64,000 nucleotides of DNA from Apoderus coryli (taxonomy: Eukaryota > Arthropoda > Insecta > Coleoptera > Attelabidae), in contig OU452204.1 in NCBI GenBank assembly GCA_911728435.2, positions 14,446,001 through 14,510,000 on the forward strand, given 5' to 3'. Shown here in pieces: positions 9,853 to 17,829 of the stretch (positions are counted from its first letter, which is position 1; each line of letters begins with the position of its first letter). Under the pieces are notes generated by a model. It worked only from the letters and a program-made list of their open reading frames with translations, was not told the origin of the DNA and did not search any database. The position numbers were made by a program, and so were the translations under genes.

Positions 9853-10409
9853 TACTTTAGACTAAATAATAATAAGCAGTATGCAGTTATATATAAACCA
9901 ATCAGTGTCGGACTGGCAAAATTTAAATGAAATTTGGCACATCTGGATAGATAATTTAGATACATCTTTTTACGAAAACAATATGATTTTATTTCTACCA
10001 GTGGCGTGCGAACGGGCACATCTTCGCACAATTTTAATGAAAAATATGGTACGCCACTGATTTTTTAAGAAGCAAAAACTATTTCTAGAATCCTTGTTAA
10101 ATGTACAAGGAAAAAAAGCTCTTTACTTTTTTTCGTTTGACACACCGTTTGCAAGTAAAAAATTAAAATATCTACTGATTTCTGAAAAAAAATTAAACAA
10201 AAACGAAAATAACAACAACAATAACAAAATTAAAGAAAATTAGAGGTAAAATGACAAAAATTGGTTGTAGTCCACCCACCTCAATACATTTTCGACATCC
10301 TCTCACTAACGCATTTATTGCAGCAGATACTAAAATTGATTTTGAAATGGTCTTGGCCGAATCTCTCGAGGATTCTGATATGTCCAAATATGGATATTAT
10401 GGTAATTTG

Positions 10410-10545
10410 AAGAAGTAGTCCATACTCTTAGTGGAGTGCTAAGTTAATACAAAACAAACAAATATCGTCAGCTCCACAAATCTTTTATTTGAAAAAATCA
10501 ATTAAAACATACATGTTTCGAGGATTGAGATCCTCATCATCAGTG
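10410..10545 (-). mobile_element. Minimal 136-bp hammerhead-tail retroelement with TSD
   Basis: On the minus strand the insertion begins CACTGATGATGAGG (the HHR core) and runs through GAAACATGTA, TTTGTGGAGCTGACG (10466-10480), CACTCCAC (10431-10438) and ATGGACTACTTC (10411-10423). It is bracketed by a 13-bp duplication, TTATGGTAATTTG (10397-10409) and TTATGGGAATTTG (10546-10558), with one mismatch. Removing it and one repeat restores the transposase reading NSHN-NIHIW, which supports the boundaries independently. The element has no coding capacity, so it must be mobilised in trans. Confidence 0.8.
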
Positions 10546-10547
10546 TT
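10503..10547 (-). ncRNA. Hammerhead ribozyme motif, type I-like
   Basis: Minus strand: AACA, CTGATGA, one U, GAGGAT-CTCA-ATCCTC as a perfect 6-bp stem II, then GAAACATGTA and TGTT. AACA/TGTT can close stem I, and GUA is a permitted cleavage triplet. The 5' half of stem I comes partly from the flanking duplicated target, so pairing depends on the insertion site. Confidence 0.6.
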
Positions 10548-11691
10548 ATGGGAATTTGTTACCCCACGTCTGGTAAAAGAAGACTTATCCGTCCAAAAAG
10601 TCTTATGTAAATAGTCAGGATTTTCTTCCGTCGAGTTTAAAAGCCACTGGCAAAATCTTATTCTTTTTTCAGTATCACCAGGGTGCAAATTCTGAACTGT
10701 AAGTGATATGCATGTCTGTGGTCATTCGTAATATTTTATACTTAGCTATGCGCAGGTTCTGAGCTGTCTTCCGAGAGCTCAGCCTCGGATTGTTGTCGCA
10801 AGTACGAAGTATATGATTATTCTGAATATTATATTGACGGTTTCTGTTCCGTTCGTTATTAACACGCAGGCCAAAATTATGAAAGTTCTGATGAAAACGC
10901 GAAACCCGACCATCTGAAACTCTTCTATTTAGCATCTACGATATTCACGAACTGCCGCTTGTGCATTTCCATCACAAAATCTGTAGCAAAAATGAATATC
11001 TGCGTATTCGTTGTTAGAAAAAAGCATTTCTCAGATTAATATCTACTTACACAATGTCACAATGTCGAAAGTAAATTTTCTGACACAATTCAATTAACTG
11101 TCAGAATAAAATGAAAAACATTGACAGTAGTAGTCTTTTTTTTTTCACGGCCTACTGCTATAGATTGATTGAACTCCAGTTGCTTAAATAATTTTAATTT
11201 TTTGGCTGGAAATTGAACAAGGATTCGAGAAATAAAACAAAAACTTAAAAACAGTGGCGCACCATTTTTTTTATCCATTAAAATTGCCCGAAGATGTGTC
11301 CGTACGTCAATGGTAGAATTAAAATGATATTTAGACTATTTTTTTCATGGGGGTGTTGGCCTCCATCTCACCTATTTTTGTCCGCGTTGCCAGTCCAACA
11401 CTGAATGCAATTTTATACAAAATGTAAAAATACTACTGCAAAAAAGGTTAGGCTATTTATATTCTAACTCAAAAATATTAACCCAAACTTAAATTAATTA
11501 CACTTAATTCAGCAAAAGCCGAACAGTACAAACTAAAACAAAATTAATGATTTCAACACAAAATACCAAAAAATTAGATCCAACTCTATGTAATTTATTT
11601 GCTATAATATAACATTAATAAAAAAATCAATTTAATGCTTTATTTCTAAGAAGAACATGAAACGTCTGAAGCAGTTTATAAGTTTTATAAT

Positions 11692-11728
<37 letters not shown>
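11692..11728. repeat. (AAT)n tail of LINE
   Basis: About a dozen AAT repeats mark the 3' end of the minus-strand LINE. Similar TTA tails end the plus-strand LINE fragments near 31200, 35240 and 50095. Confidence 0.85.
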
Positions 11729-11846
11729 GCCTTTATTTGCCCAACAGTACAAAACCCTTTACAGGACAAATAATTTAATAATTTTAAACCTAAATCATAG
11801 TTCACCAATGCACAAAATAAATAAAAACTAAAATGAGTACCTATAT

Positions 11847-13502
11847 CTAATTACCGAAGTGCTGGATGGCAACTTCCAGAACCTCTCTCATCTCAGAATT
11901 GAAAATGTCACAGTCTGCACAAATCAAGTTATAATTACCACACATAATATTGACAGGAGAACGCAGCAACACATTGGTTCTAGCTCTCGCAATGTGAAAA
12001 GTTGAACTGTATCTAGTTTCAAATCTCGGAACATTAATATTTATATTCATTAACATTTCAGAACAGTCAACCTTTCCATGTAGAAGCTTATACAAATACT
12101 CAATTGAATTCAAAATTCTTCTTTTTTCCAGGCTCCGCGTATCAAATCTAGTCAACAATACATTATAGTCCACTCCCCTTTCAGGATATATTCCATCTTC
12201 CTTATACCCAAGATGTTTAAGAAATTTACGCTGCATTTTTTCAATTGCAACCTTATGAACATTATATATAGGGTACCAGACTAACGAACCGTATTCAAGC
12301 TTAGGCCGAATGTATGTAGAAAAAAGAATTTGTAAAGCAAGAATATTATTGAAGCCTTTTGTATTTCTCATAATGAAACCATAGGTTTTATTGGCTTCCG
12401 CTGTCTTAGTTAATATGTGTTCAGCAAAACTAAGTTTAGAGTCAAAGATGATTCCCAGGTCAGTCACTGTCTCAGAGGATGTTATGGCTGTGTCACTTAT
12501 GCTGTAGTTATATTGAATATTTTGTTTTTTCTTTGTATACATCACGATTTTACATTTTGCTGGATTAAGAGGTAAATGGTTAGTTTGACACCATTCCGAT
12601 ACATGATTCAAATTTGCTTGAAGCTCATTACAATTATTAATATTTTTTATTTCAAGAAAAATTTTTAAGTCGTCAGCAAACATTAACTTGCCACAGGTCA
12701 GTCTTTCCTCCAAATCATTAACAAACAATAAAAACAATAAGGGCCCAAGGTTTGAACCTTGAGGAACTCCAGAAACTGCATGGAAGGGAACTGATCTGTA
12801 ACCGTTATGTGACACAATCTGTTCTCTTTTCAACAGATAAGATTTCAAAAAGATTTGCAAGTCCTTAACAAAGCCGAACTTGTCCAATTTCATTAGCAAT
12901 CTGCTATGATCCACCCTGTCAAACGCCTTCGCGAAGTCCGTGTAGATCACATCCATCCGACCACCACTGTCAATCACCTCTGAGATACTTTGTGATATTA
13001 AAGTCAAATTACTTATTGTGGATTTCTTTGACATGAATCCGTGCTGAATTGGTGTGATCATGTTTCGGACAGAGGGATAGATGCGACCAAACAATACAGT
13101 TTCAAAGATCTTACAAAAATTTGACAGAATTGATATAGGCCTGTAGTTGCCAATATTTGATTTATCCGCCGACTTGAACACTGGTACAATCCTCGACTTT
13201 TTCCACTCAGTTGGAAATACACCACTATTTATAGCCAAATTAAAAATAAAACATAAGGGGCCAACTAAAACCGGAACACAATCCCTAACCAAAAACGATG
13301 GTATACCATCAGGTCCAGAAGTCAGTTTATTCTTGAGATTTTTACCCGCTATTAAAATTTCATTCTCAGTTATAGTTTCAATGCTGACTGGGTCCACACA
13401 AGATGAAAATCGCGGTTCATCCAGACTTTCTGACGAATGGATATACACACTTTCAAAAATTATGCGTTGTGCTATAAATGTCAAACGTAAAGAAACGCTC
13501 AA
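11847..13502 (-). CDS. LINE reverse transcriptase (5'-truncated ORF2)
   Basis: A 551-aa open frame with a full non-LTR reverse transcriptase: SGPDGIP at ~62-68, NYRPISILS at ~119-127, YTDFAKAFD at 187-195, GVPQGSNLGPLLF at 245-257 and the catalytic FADD at 275-278. The thumb region and a C-terminal portion typical of insect Jockey-type elements follow. The frame is uninterrupted, so the copy is fairly young, but the apurinic endonuclease domain is missing because of 5' truncation. The first ~20 residues probably come from sequence fused at the truncation point. Confidence 0.85.
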   Translation of the reverse strand: MSVSLRLTFIAQRIIFESVYIHSSESLDEPRFSSCVDPVSIETITENEILIAGKNLKNKLTSGPDGIPSFLVRDCVPVLVGPLCFIFNLAINSGVFPTEWKKSRIVPVFKSADKSNIGNYRPISILSNFCKIFETVLFGRIYPSVRNMITPIQHGFMSKKSTISNLTLISQSISEVIDSGGRMDVIYTDFAKAFDRVDHSRLLMKLDKFGFVKDLQIFLKSYLLKREQIVSHNGYRSVPFHAVSGVPQGSNLGPLLFLLFVNDLEERLTCGKLMFADDLKIFLEIKNINNCNELQANLNHVSEWCQTNHLPLNPAKCKIVMYTKKKQNIQYNYSISDTAITSSETVTDLGIIFDSKLSFAEHILTKTAEANKTYGFIMRNTKGFNNILALQILFSTYIRPKLEYGSLVWYPIYNVHKVAIEKMQRKFLKHLGYKEDGIYPERGVDYNVLLTRFDTRSLEKRRILNSIEYLYKLLHGKVDCSEMLMNININVPRFETRYSSTFHIARARTNVLLRSPVNIMCGNYNLICADCDIFNSEMREVLEVAIQHFGN

Positions 13503-13680
13503 ATAACAAGGTAGTATGAAGAGGAGGAGATAAAAGACCCTTGAACCTAAACTTAAGGTTTTGTATATCCGATCTGAAGTTTATATTTTCATAAAGATAT
13601 GGCGGATATTGGTGGAGCAGGGAGCAGTAATGAATGGTAAAAACATGCAGCATGATGAAATCTTTAATTGACAACCAATT
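13453..13680 (-). pseudogene. 3' fragment of a second LINE ORF2
   Basis: The minus-strand frame contains HYCSLLHQYPPYLYENINF and FRSDIQNLKFRFKG, a signature shared with the C-terminal ORF2 regions at 49.6 kb and 38.9 kb. It lies directly upstream of the other LINE in the same orientation, so the younger LINE probably inserted into it. Confidence 0.6.
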
Positions 13681-13689
13681 TGCACTATA

Positions 13690-14500
13690 ACTATAGTTAA
13701 TTTATCGCAAGCAAGACCCGTTGAATACGATCCTGATCGGACTTTAATACAACATCACAATAATCGCAATTACTCAATACAAGAGAGTCAGTTAATTTTA
13801 TTTTTAATGGTTTTGTAAGACTAAATCTATGAGGGTATACAACATTTTCAAAGCAGATCTTGTGGATTGGTTTCCCTCTTTAATTTTGAAATAAATAAAT
13901 GAAATAATTAACGCTATTACGAAATGGAAAGAAATAAAAGTTGTCCAGAATTAATTATCTAGACACAACCTTGCAATATTCATTTGACTATAATGATGCA
14001 CTAGTGATAGTGAAACTTAAGTAGGACCTAACTTAAAAAAACTGTTAAGCAAAATGTGAACTAATTATTTCGTGGTTAATACCATTTCCCATCCCATGCC
14101 AAGAGATGTTTCACTAGATAACGATATAAGATATTAATAGGCAAGTAGTCTACCCAACTATAAATTTGAAATCCTTTGCTTTACATCTCATACATAAAGA
14201 AAATTGGTACAAACGGTACTTAAATCATATCAAAGTATATAAATTGTTATATTTATGTCACTGATGTAACGCGACAGACGCTCCAAAGAATAAATCGACG
14301 CTGAAATCCACCAGTTGATATCCGGCGACGGCCGGTGATGCATGGTCGTCCCGACGGTGCTGTAATAAAATACTACGCTAAACGTGCGCGCGAATAGTAA
14401 TCATTTTTGGCGCGCTTCGCAATTTGTGTACAATTTATATCAATTTATATTATTCAAAAATATAAAAATATTTGCAAGGACAAACAGATTTAGAAAGACG
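13690..14500. other. Unannotated stretch with a local GC/CpG rise
   Basis: No coding similarity is seen. The 14270-14420 segment is unusually GC- and CpG-rich for this window (GGCGACGGCCGG, GTGCGCGCG) and lies 90-230 bp upstream of a possible first exon, so it may be a promoter region. Confidence 0.3.
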
Positions 14501-14505
14501 CAAAA

Positions 14506-14536
14506 ATGGCTGAAATGAAAGATGAAAGCCGTGAAG
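14506..14536 (+). CDS. Possible first coding exon, unknown gene
   Basis: CAAAAATGGC is a strong insect start context. The frame MAEMKDESRE runs into a good donor, GAAG|GTATGT at 14537. The CpG-rich segment lies upstream. Only ten codons are visible and no following exon could be tied to it, so the function is unknown. It may belong to a host gene whose first intron received the PLE, or to a transposon. Confidence 0.3.
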
Positions 14537-14888
14537 GTATGTTTAGTTATTAATTTGAAATAAAGCCTTAACTATATTTTTGGAAAAAAATTAATATTAA
14601 AAGTATAACGAATGGAATTAAAAAAGTGATATTTTGTTATGTTTACCGCACTGGACTTGATATTAATTTATTATTATTAATTTAAAATTTTAGTACCTAC
14701 CTATCGTAAGTTTCCATTCTGGCCTTCAGCGCGAACATCCTTATCAATAAGTTGCTAATGGATAAAAAATGATGATAGGATCAATCATTATTGTAAAAAT
14801 CAAACCTTGCGATTTTTTTATATTTATTGAATTAACATAATAGATTTTTATAAGAAATTATTTTACCAAAAATATTTAGTTTCTCAAG

Positions 14889-14952
14889 ATAAAAAGAACG
14901 CATAAGAGAAAACAAACGTAAAATGGACAACAAATTTGTACATAAGTCTATA
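14889..14952 (+). repeat. Left inverted repeat of PLE
   Basis: Inverted copy of 15914-15983, sharing GTACATAAGTCTATA and the GAGAAAACAAACGT segment with a few small indels. It overlaps the start of the RT remnant. Confidence 0.7.
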
Positions 14953-15165
14953 AGGCTTTTTTTATATGGCACTCCAACTGATGTTTTTGATTTTTTTAAT
15001 TTTGTTAATTCGCTACACCCTAATATCAATTTTAAAATTGAACTACCTTTTTGGACATTTGGATTATTAGAGATATTTTGGCGCATCAGTGTGAATTTGA
15101 GAAATATAGAAAACACTCTAATTCCTTTTAAATCTATAACCACCCGTTTAGTACCCGGATATTAA
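14923..15165 (+). pseudogene. PLE reverse transcriptase C-terminal remnant
   Basis: The frame contains DFFNFVNSLHPNINFKIEL, matching the PLE RT segment in which a short helix is followed by LHP-x-I-x-FT-x-E. Downstream similarity quickly decays. The part between this and the GIY-YIG frame (15170-15358) still encodes PLE-like sequence in other frames (for example RPLAENKTYVSRTYAGSY), so frameshifts have accumulated. Confidence 0.55.
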
Positions 15166-15358
15166 TGTGACAATTGTCACATAATAATGGTTACACTCTT
15201 TCAACCATTATGGACTGTATTTTAGATTCTACGGAAGATTTAGACCTTCTTTTAGGGTTATACGTCCTCTTGCAGAAAACAAAACATATGTCTCCCGTAC
15301 TTATGCCGGTAGTTATTGTCTTAAGATTGCAAAAACGCTAAGAATTAGTAATCCTGAC

Positions 15359-15661
15359 ATGGTCGTTAGTTTTTCAGGAGTTTATAGACTGTCTTGTCAG
15401 GATTGCAATAGCATTTATATAGGCCAATCTGGTCGTCGGATCCTTACGATATTCAAGGAACATTTGCATTATTATAAGCGTTATAAGAATACTCATATTT
15501 TTAACACTCCATCTAATTTTCCAAACACAACAAATCATAACTTTGATACTGGAAATTTCGGAAATCATGGACGCTATAAAACAAATAAAAGTGTCACTTG
15601 CTTGAATGACCAACCAGCTTTTATTGAGTCCTCAATTATTAATTCCCTTTTCAGTTTGTAA
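15359..15661 (+). CDS. GIY-YIG endonuclease domain of PLE (partial)
   Basis: The frame has SGVYRLSCQDCNSIYIGQSG, then RRILTIFKEHL: the GVY..YIG core, the R of the QSGR motif and the downstream EH typical of PLE endonucleases. A Cys pair between GIY and YIG is also typical of the PLE type. In PLEs this domain nicks target DNA for reverse transcription. The C-terminal half after FKEHLHYY is recognisable in style but shortened, and the RT it should be fused to is broken upstream. The ATG is internal, so this is a remnant and not a gene start. Confidence 0.75.
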   Translation: MVVSFSGVYRLSCQDCNSIYIGQSGRRILTIFKEHLHYYKRYKNTHIFNTPSNFPNTTNHNFDTGNFGNHGRYKTNKSVTCLNDQPAFIESSIINSLFSL

Positions 15662-15913
15662 TGTGTTCATTTTTTATGTTTTGCTTGTCTCATTTCAATT
15701 TACTGATTTTTATATTTATTAGTAAGATTTCTGTTCAATTCTTTTTGGACATACTGTACTTACTGAAAAAAGATAACCGTTTTTCTAATTTTTTCATGTG
15801 GTTCGAACCGAACTTCAATATTCTGATTTTTATTTACTCAACACAAGATGTTTTCACAAACACGAAAGGTTATTTGAGTGTGTTGTGCTTGTTGAAGATT
15901 GAAGTTTTTTGCC

Positions 15914-15983
15914 TATAGACTTATGTACAAATTTGTTGTCCATTTACGTTTGTTTTCTCTTATGATGCGTTCGTTTTTATCTT
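15914..15983 (-). repeat. Right inverted repeat of PLE
   Basis: Inverted counterpart of 14889-14952. It ends a few bases before the hammerhead motif at 15991. Confidence 0.7.
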
Positions 15984-15990
15984 TATTGTA

Positions 15991-16026
15991 GGACTGATGA
16001 TGGCTTGTTAAGCAGAAACTAGTTTC
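15991..16026 (+). ncRNA. Hammerhead ribozyme motif of PLE
   Basis: GGA, CTGATGA, TGGCTTGTTAAGCA (stem II GCTT/AAGC with GTT loop), GAAACTAGTT, TCC. GGA/TCC can form stem I, AC/GU a minimal stem III, and GUU would be the cleavage triplet. 28 bases further on lies GTGTGGAGTTGAC (16053-16065), close to the tail motif of the small HHR elements. That links the two families. Confidence 0.6.
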
Positions 16027-16526
16027 CGTTTTCATAATTGTATTAAATATAGTGTGGAGTTGACTTTGAAAGTTTTTGTTTGTTTTCTTTTATTTGAAGC
16101 TGACACTCGGATAATAGATAATTTATTTCGTTTATTATTTGTTTGTTATATATATTTATTGTTCTATTGCAATTATTGATCACCGGCTTCTTTTCATGAA
16201 AAAAAGGCAACTTTACTACTTGCATTAATAACAGATTTTTTTGGCAACAATTTGAGGCATTTTACCAAACTGATGAATTCATACCATCTGTGTTAGCAGC
16301 CGTTTCCGTTTTGGTATTTAAAGAAAAAACGAGAATTTCCAAAAAAAAATTGCCTTAATCCATAATGCAGAATATTTCCTATAAAGTTCCATGTAGGTCT
16401 CATTTATCAGATGTATATAATATTGTCATGATGAGTATTGTGAACCATCCAGACTGGGTAAACTTTAACTGATACATACTTCTTACCGAATTTTCAATAA
16501 GACTGCTTTTTATATAATTGGGATTA

Positions 16527-16566
16527 TGACTGAGGATAAAGGTTTAAACCTTCGAAACATGTCTCG
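16527..16566 (+). ncRNA. Hammerhead ribozyme motif
   Basis: CTGAGGA is an allowed CUGANGA core. It is followed by one U, then AAAGGTTTAAACCTT as a perfect stem II, and CGAAACATGTC. GUC is the most common natural cleavage triplet. Stem I is weak (GA/TC), so activity is doubtful. Confidence 0.5.
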
Positions 16567-16629
16567 CTAAAAATAGACAATAGAAATAAAAATAAGACAG
16601 ATTTGTGGAGGAGGCGTATTAAATTATCA

Positions 16630-17366
16630 TGCTAGGCAGTTGGATGCTACTGCGAACGACTGGTTTTCAAGTAATTTAGTGAAACTTAATTTTCGAGCTC
16701 TATTGGTCTCAGTGTCGTAGGTACGGCAAGCTTGTTGGGTTGGGTTGGGCTGGGCTCCACACATTGCTTGCCTCAAGAGTAGGTAAGTTATCGTCTGGTA
16801 TTTTTGCCGTTCGCAGGCTCAGGATCTGTCTGAGTCAGCATGCTAGGAGGACGGTGTTGTCGTTGTTTCACACCCATGTTTGTTATGGGGTGATACTCTG
16901 GGGCAATTCGTCTTCGGCTATTCAGATTTTTAGAATGCAGAAAACGGTTATCCGTATACCCGGAAATTTAGAGGATTGTAAGCCAATTTTCAAATCTTTA
17001 AATATATATTATCAGCTGCTTGAGATCCATAGATGTAAGCGTGAGTTTCGTACTAACTCGGCTTTCCACAAATATAACACTACGTCTGTGCTTCCAAGAA
17101 TTGTTTGCATGTGCAACTTCCTCAAGAAGTGCAGCAATATAATTCTTGCAGGTTTAGAACACCATAAGGTCATTCTTGCATTTTATTCCCTGGATGAGTA
17201 TTTTGATGATTAATTGTTTGTCTGTGTAGATATTAATTGCTTGTAATTTTTAATTTTACGATATATTAGCTGTGTTTTTTATATTTGAGTGTTTGTGTAA
17301 CCATTATATTTTGACTTGCTGCAATTGTTTTATACAAAACGTAGTCAATAAAGATGATTGTTATTA
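16630..17366 (+). pseudogene. 5'-truncated LINE, RT C-terminal part
   Basis: It starts within RT (LDATANDWFSSNLVKLN, the segment after the catalytic box) and continues in a 157-codon frame at 16740-17213 with LSLFHTHVCYGVILWGNSS and the MQKTVIRI stretch typical of insect LINE ORF2 C-termini. The 3' UTR ends AATAAAGATGATTGTTATTA. A frameshift separates the first segment from the second. Confidence 0.65.
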
Positions 17367-17385
17367 AGGACTACTTCTTCAAAAA

Positions 17386-17800
17386 AAGAAAAGAAAACCT
17401 CACTCAGTCGCTAGAAAACCAGACCGATGAAGACGGGAACCTTATGCTGGAAGAAGACAATTTGCTTTTCCAACAAGATGGAGCTTCTCCTCATTACGCT
17501 CTTCGTGCTAGGCAATGGCTGAATTAAACGTTTTCTCATGTATTATGTATTTGAAAGGATAGGTGCCCAAGATTAGCTGCCAAGGTCTCAAGACTTAACG
17601 CCACTGGATTTCTTTCTTAAAAAGTAAAGTTTACAAAACTCAGCTAGAAGGCATTGATGGCCTCAAAACTTGAATAAGTCGAGCCTGAGATATCTTAGGA
17701 AACCTGACGAAAAGTCTAGCTGGCAAGTTTTAAAATGAAAGCACTGTATGATAGAAGACTACGTGGCGATTCTCAAACAAATTTCTGTGGTGGTTGACAG
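17386..17800 (+). pseudogene. Mariner-type transposase remnant, catalytic part
   Basis: The translation shows LLFQQDGASPHYALRARQWL, the second-aspartate motif of insect mariner-type transposases, followed in shifted frames by remains of the SPDLTPLDFFLWG region (RLNATGFLS). Several stops and frameshifts are present. The first catalytic aspartate region and the HTH are absent. Other remnants of this superfamily are at 10250-10935, 35940-36207 and 53400-53870. Confidence 0.65.
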
Positions 17801-17829
17801 GGGAAGAATTGATGCAGTAATTTAGACAT

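Larger units (their letters stand above)
10250..10935 (-). pseudogene. Mariner-type transposase remnant split by an HHR element
   Basis: On the minus strand, 10935-10675 contains an HTH-like part followed by PRLSSRKTAQNLRIAKYKI, as in insect mariner-type transposases. 10688-10546 continues with LHPGDTEKRIRFCQW, then TFWTDKSSFTRRGV and NSHN around the first catalytic aspartate. The frame is then broken by a 136-bp insertion and resumes at 10409 with the NIHIW..QNP continuation. An internal deletion joins this to a C-terminal piece (RGCRKCIEVGG, ~10290). Frameshifts separate the segments, so it is inactive. Confidence 0.65.
9903..11403. mobile_element. hAT-like DNA transposon remnant with nested insertions
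   Basis: The ends read CAGTGTCGGACTGGC and, inverted, CAGTGTTGGACTGGC, typical of hAT termini. The inverted similarity continues inward for ~155 bp (9903-10059 against 11252-11403), both inner edges ending in a CAGTGGCG-type motif. The flanks AAACCAAT and AATGCAAT could be a decayed 8-bp TSD (6 of 8 match). No hAT transposase is left; the interior holds a mariner-type transposase remnant and a small HHR element. Confidence 0.6.
11692..13502 (-). mobile_element. 5'-truncated LINE (Jockey-superfamily-like)
   Basis: It consists of the RT-containing part of a LINE ORF2, a ~120-bp 3' UTR containing GGGCAAATAAAGGC, and a 3' run of TTA repeats (AAT on the plus strand, 11692-11728). The endonuclease domain is absent. 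The 5' edge at ~13500 abuts another LINE fragment in the same orientation. Confidence 0.8.
14889..16070 (+). mobile_element. 5'-truncated Penelope-like element
   Basis: It contains an RT C-terminal remnant, a GIY-YIG nuclease region and, near its end, a hammerhead motif followed by GTGTGGAGTTGAC. A ~65-bp inverted repeat (14889-14952 against 15914-15983) brackets the coding part, matching the inverted terminal arrangements common in PLE insertions. PLE retroelements combine RT with GIY-YIG and often carry HHRs in their terminal repeats. Confidence 0.75.
16527..17381 (+). mobile_element. Hammerhead-tail element split by a LINE
   Basis: The HHR at 16527-16566 is followed by ATTTGTGGAGGAGGCG (16601-16616), the first tail block. 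The last tail block, AAGGACTACTTCTTC, appears only at 17367-17381, directly after the 3' end of a LINE. The simplest reading is that the LINE inserted into the tail of a pre-existing HHR element; its left boundary is uncertain. Confidence 0.5.

Noticed and set aside
13147..13506. Plus-strand 119-codon frame
   Set aside because: Antisense to the LINE reverse transcriptase, which explains the open frame.
16043..16225. Minus-strand 60-codon frame next to the PLE HHR
   Set aside because: Runs antisense through the tail motif and has no domain; treated as chance.
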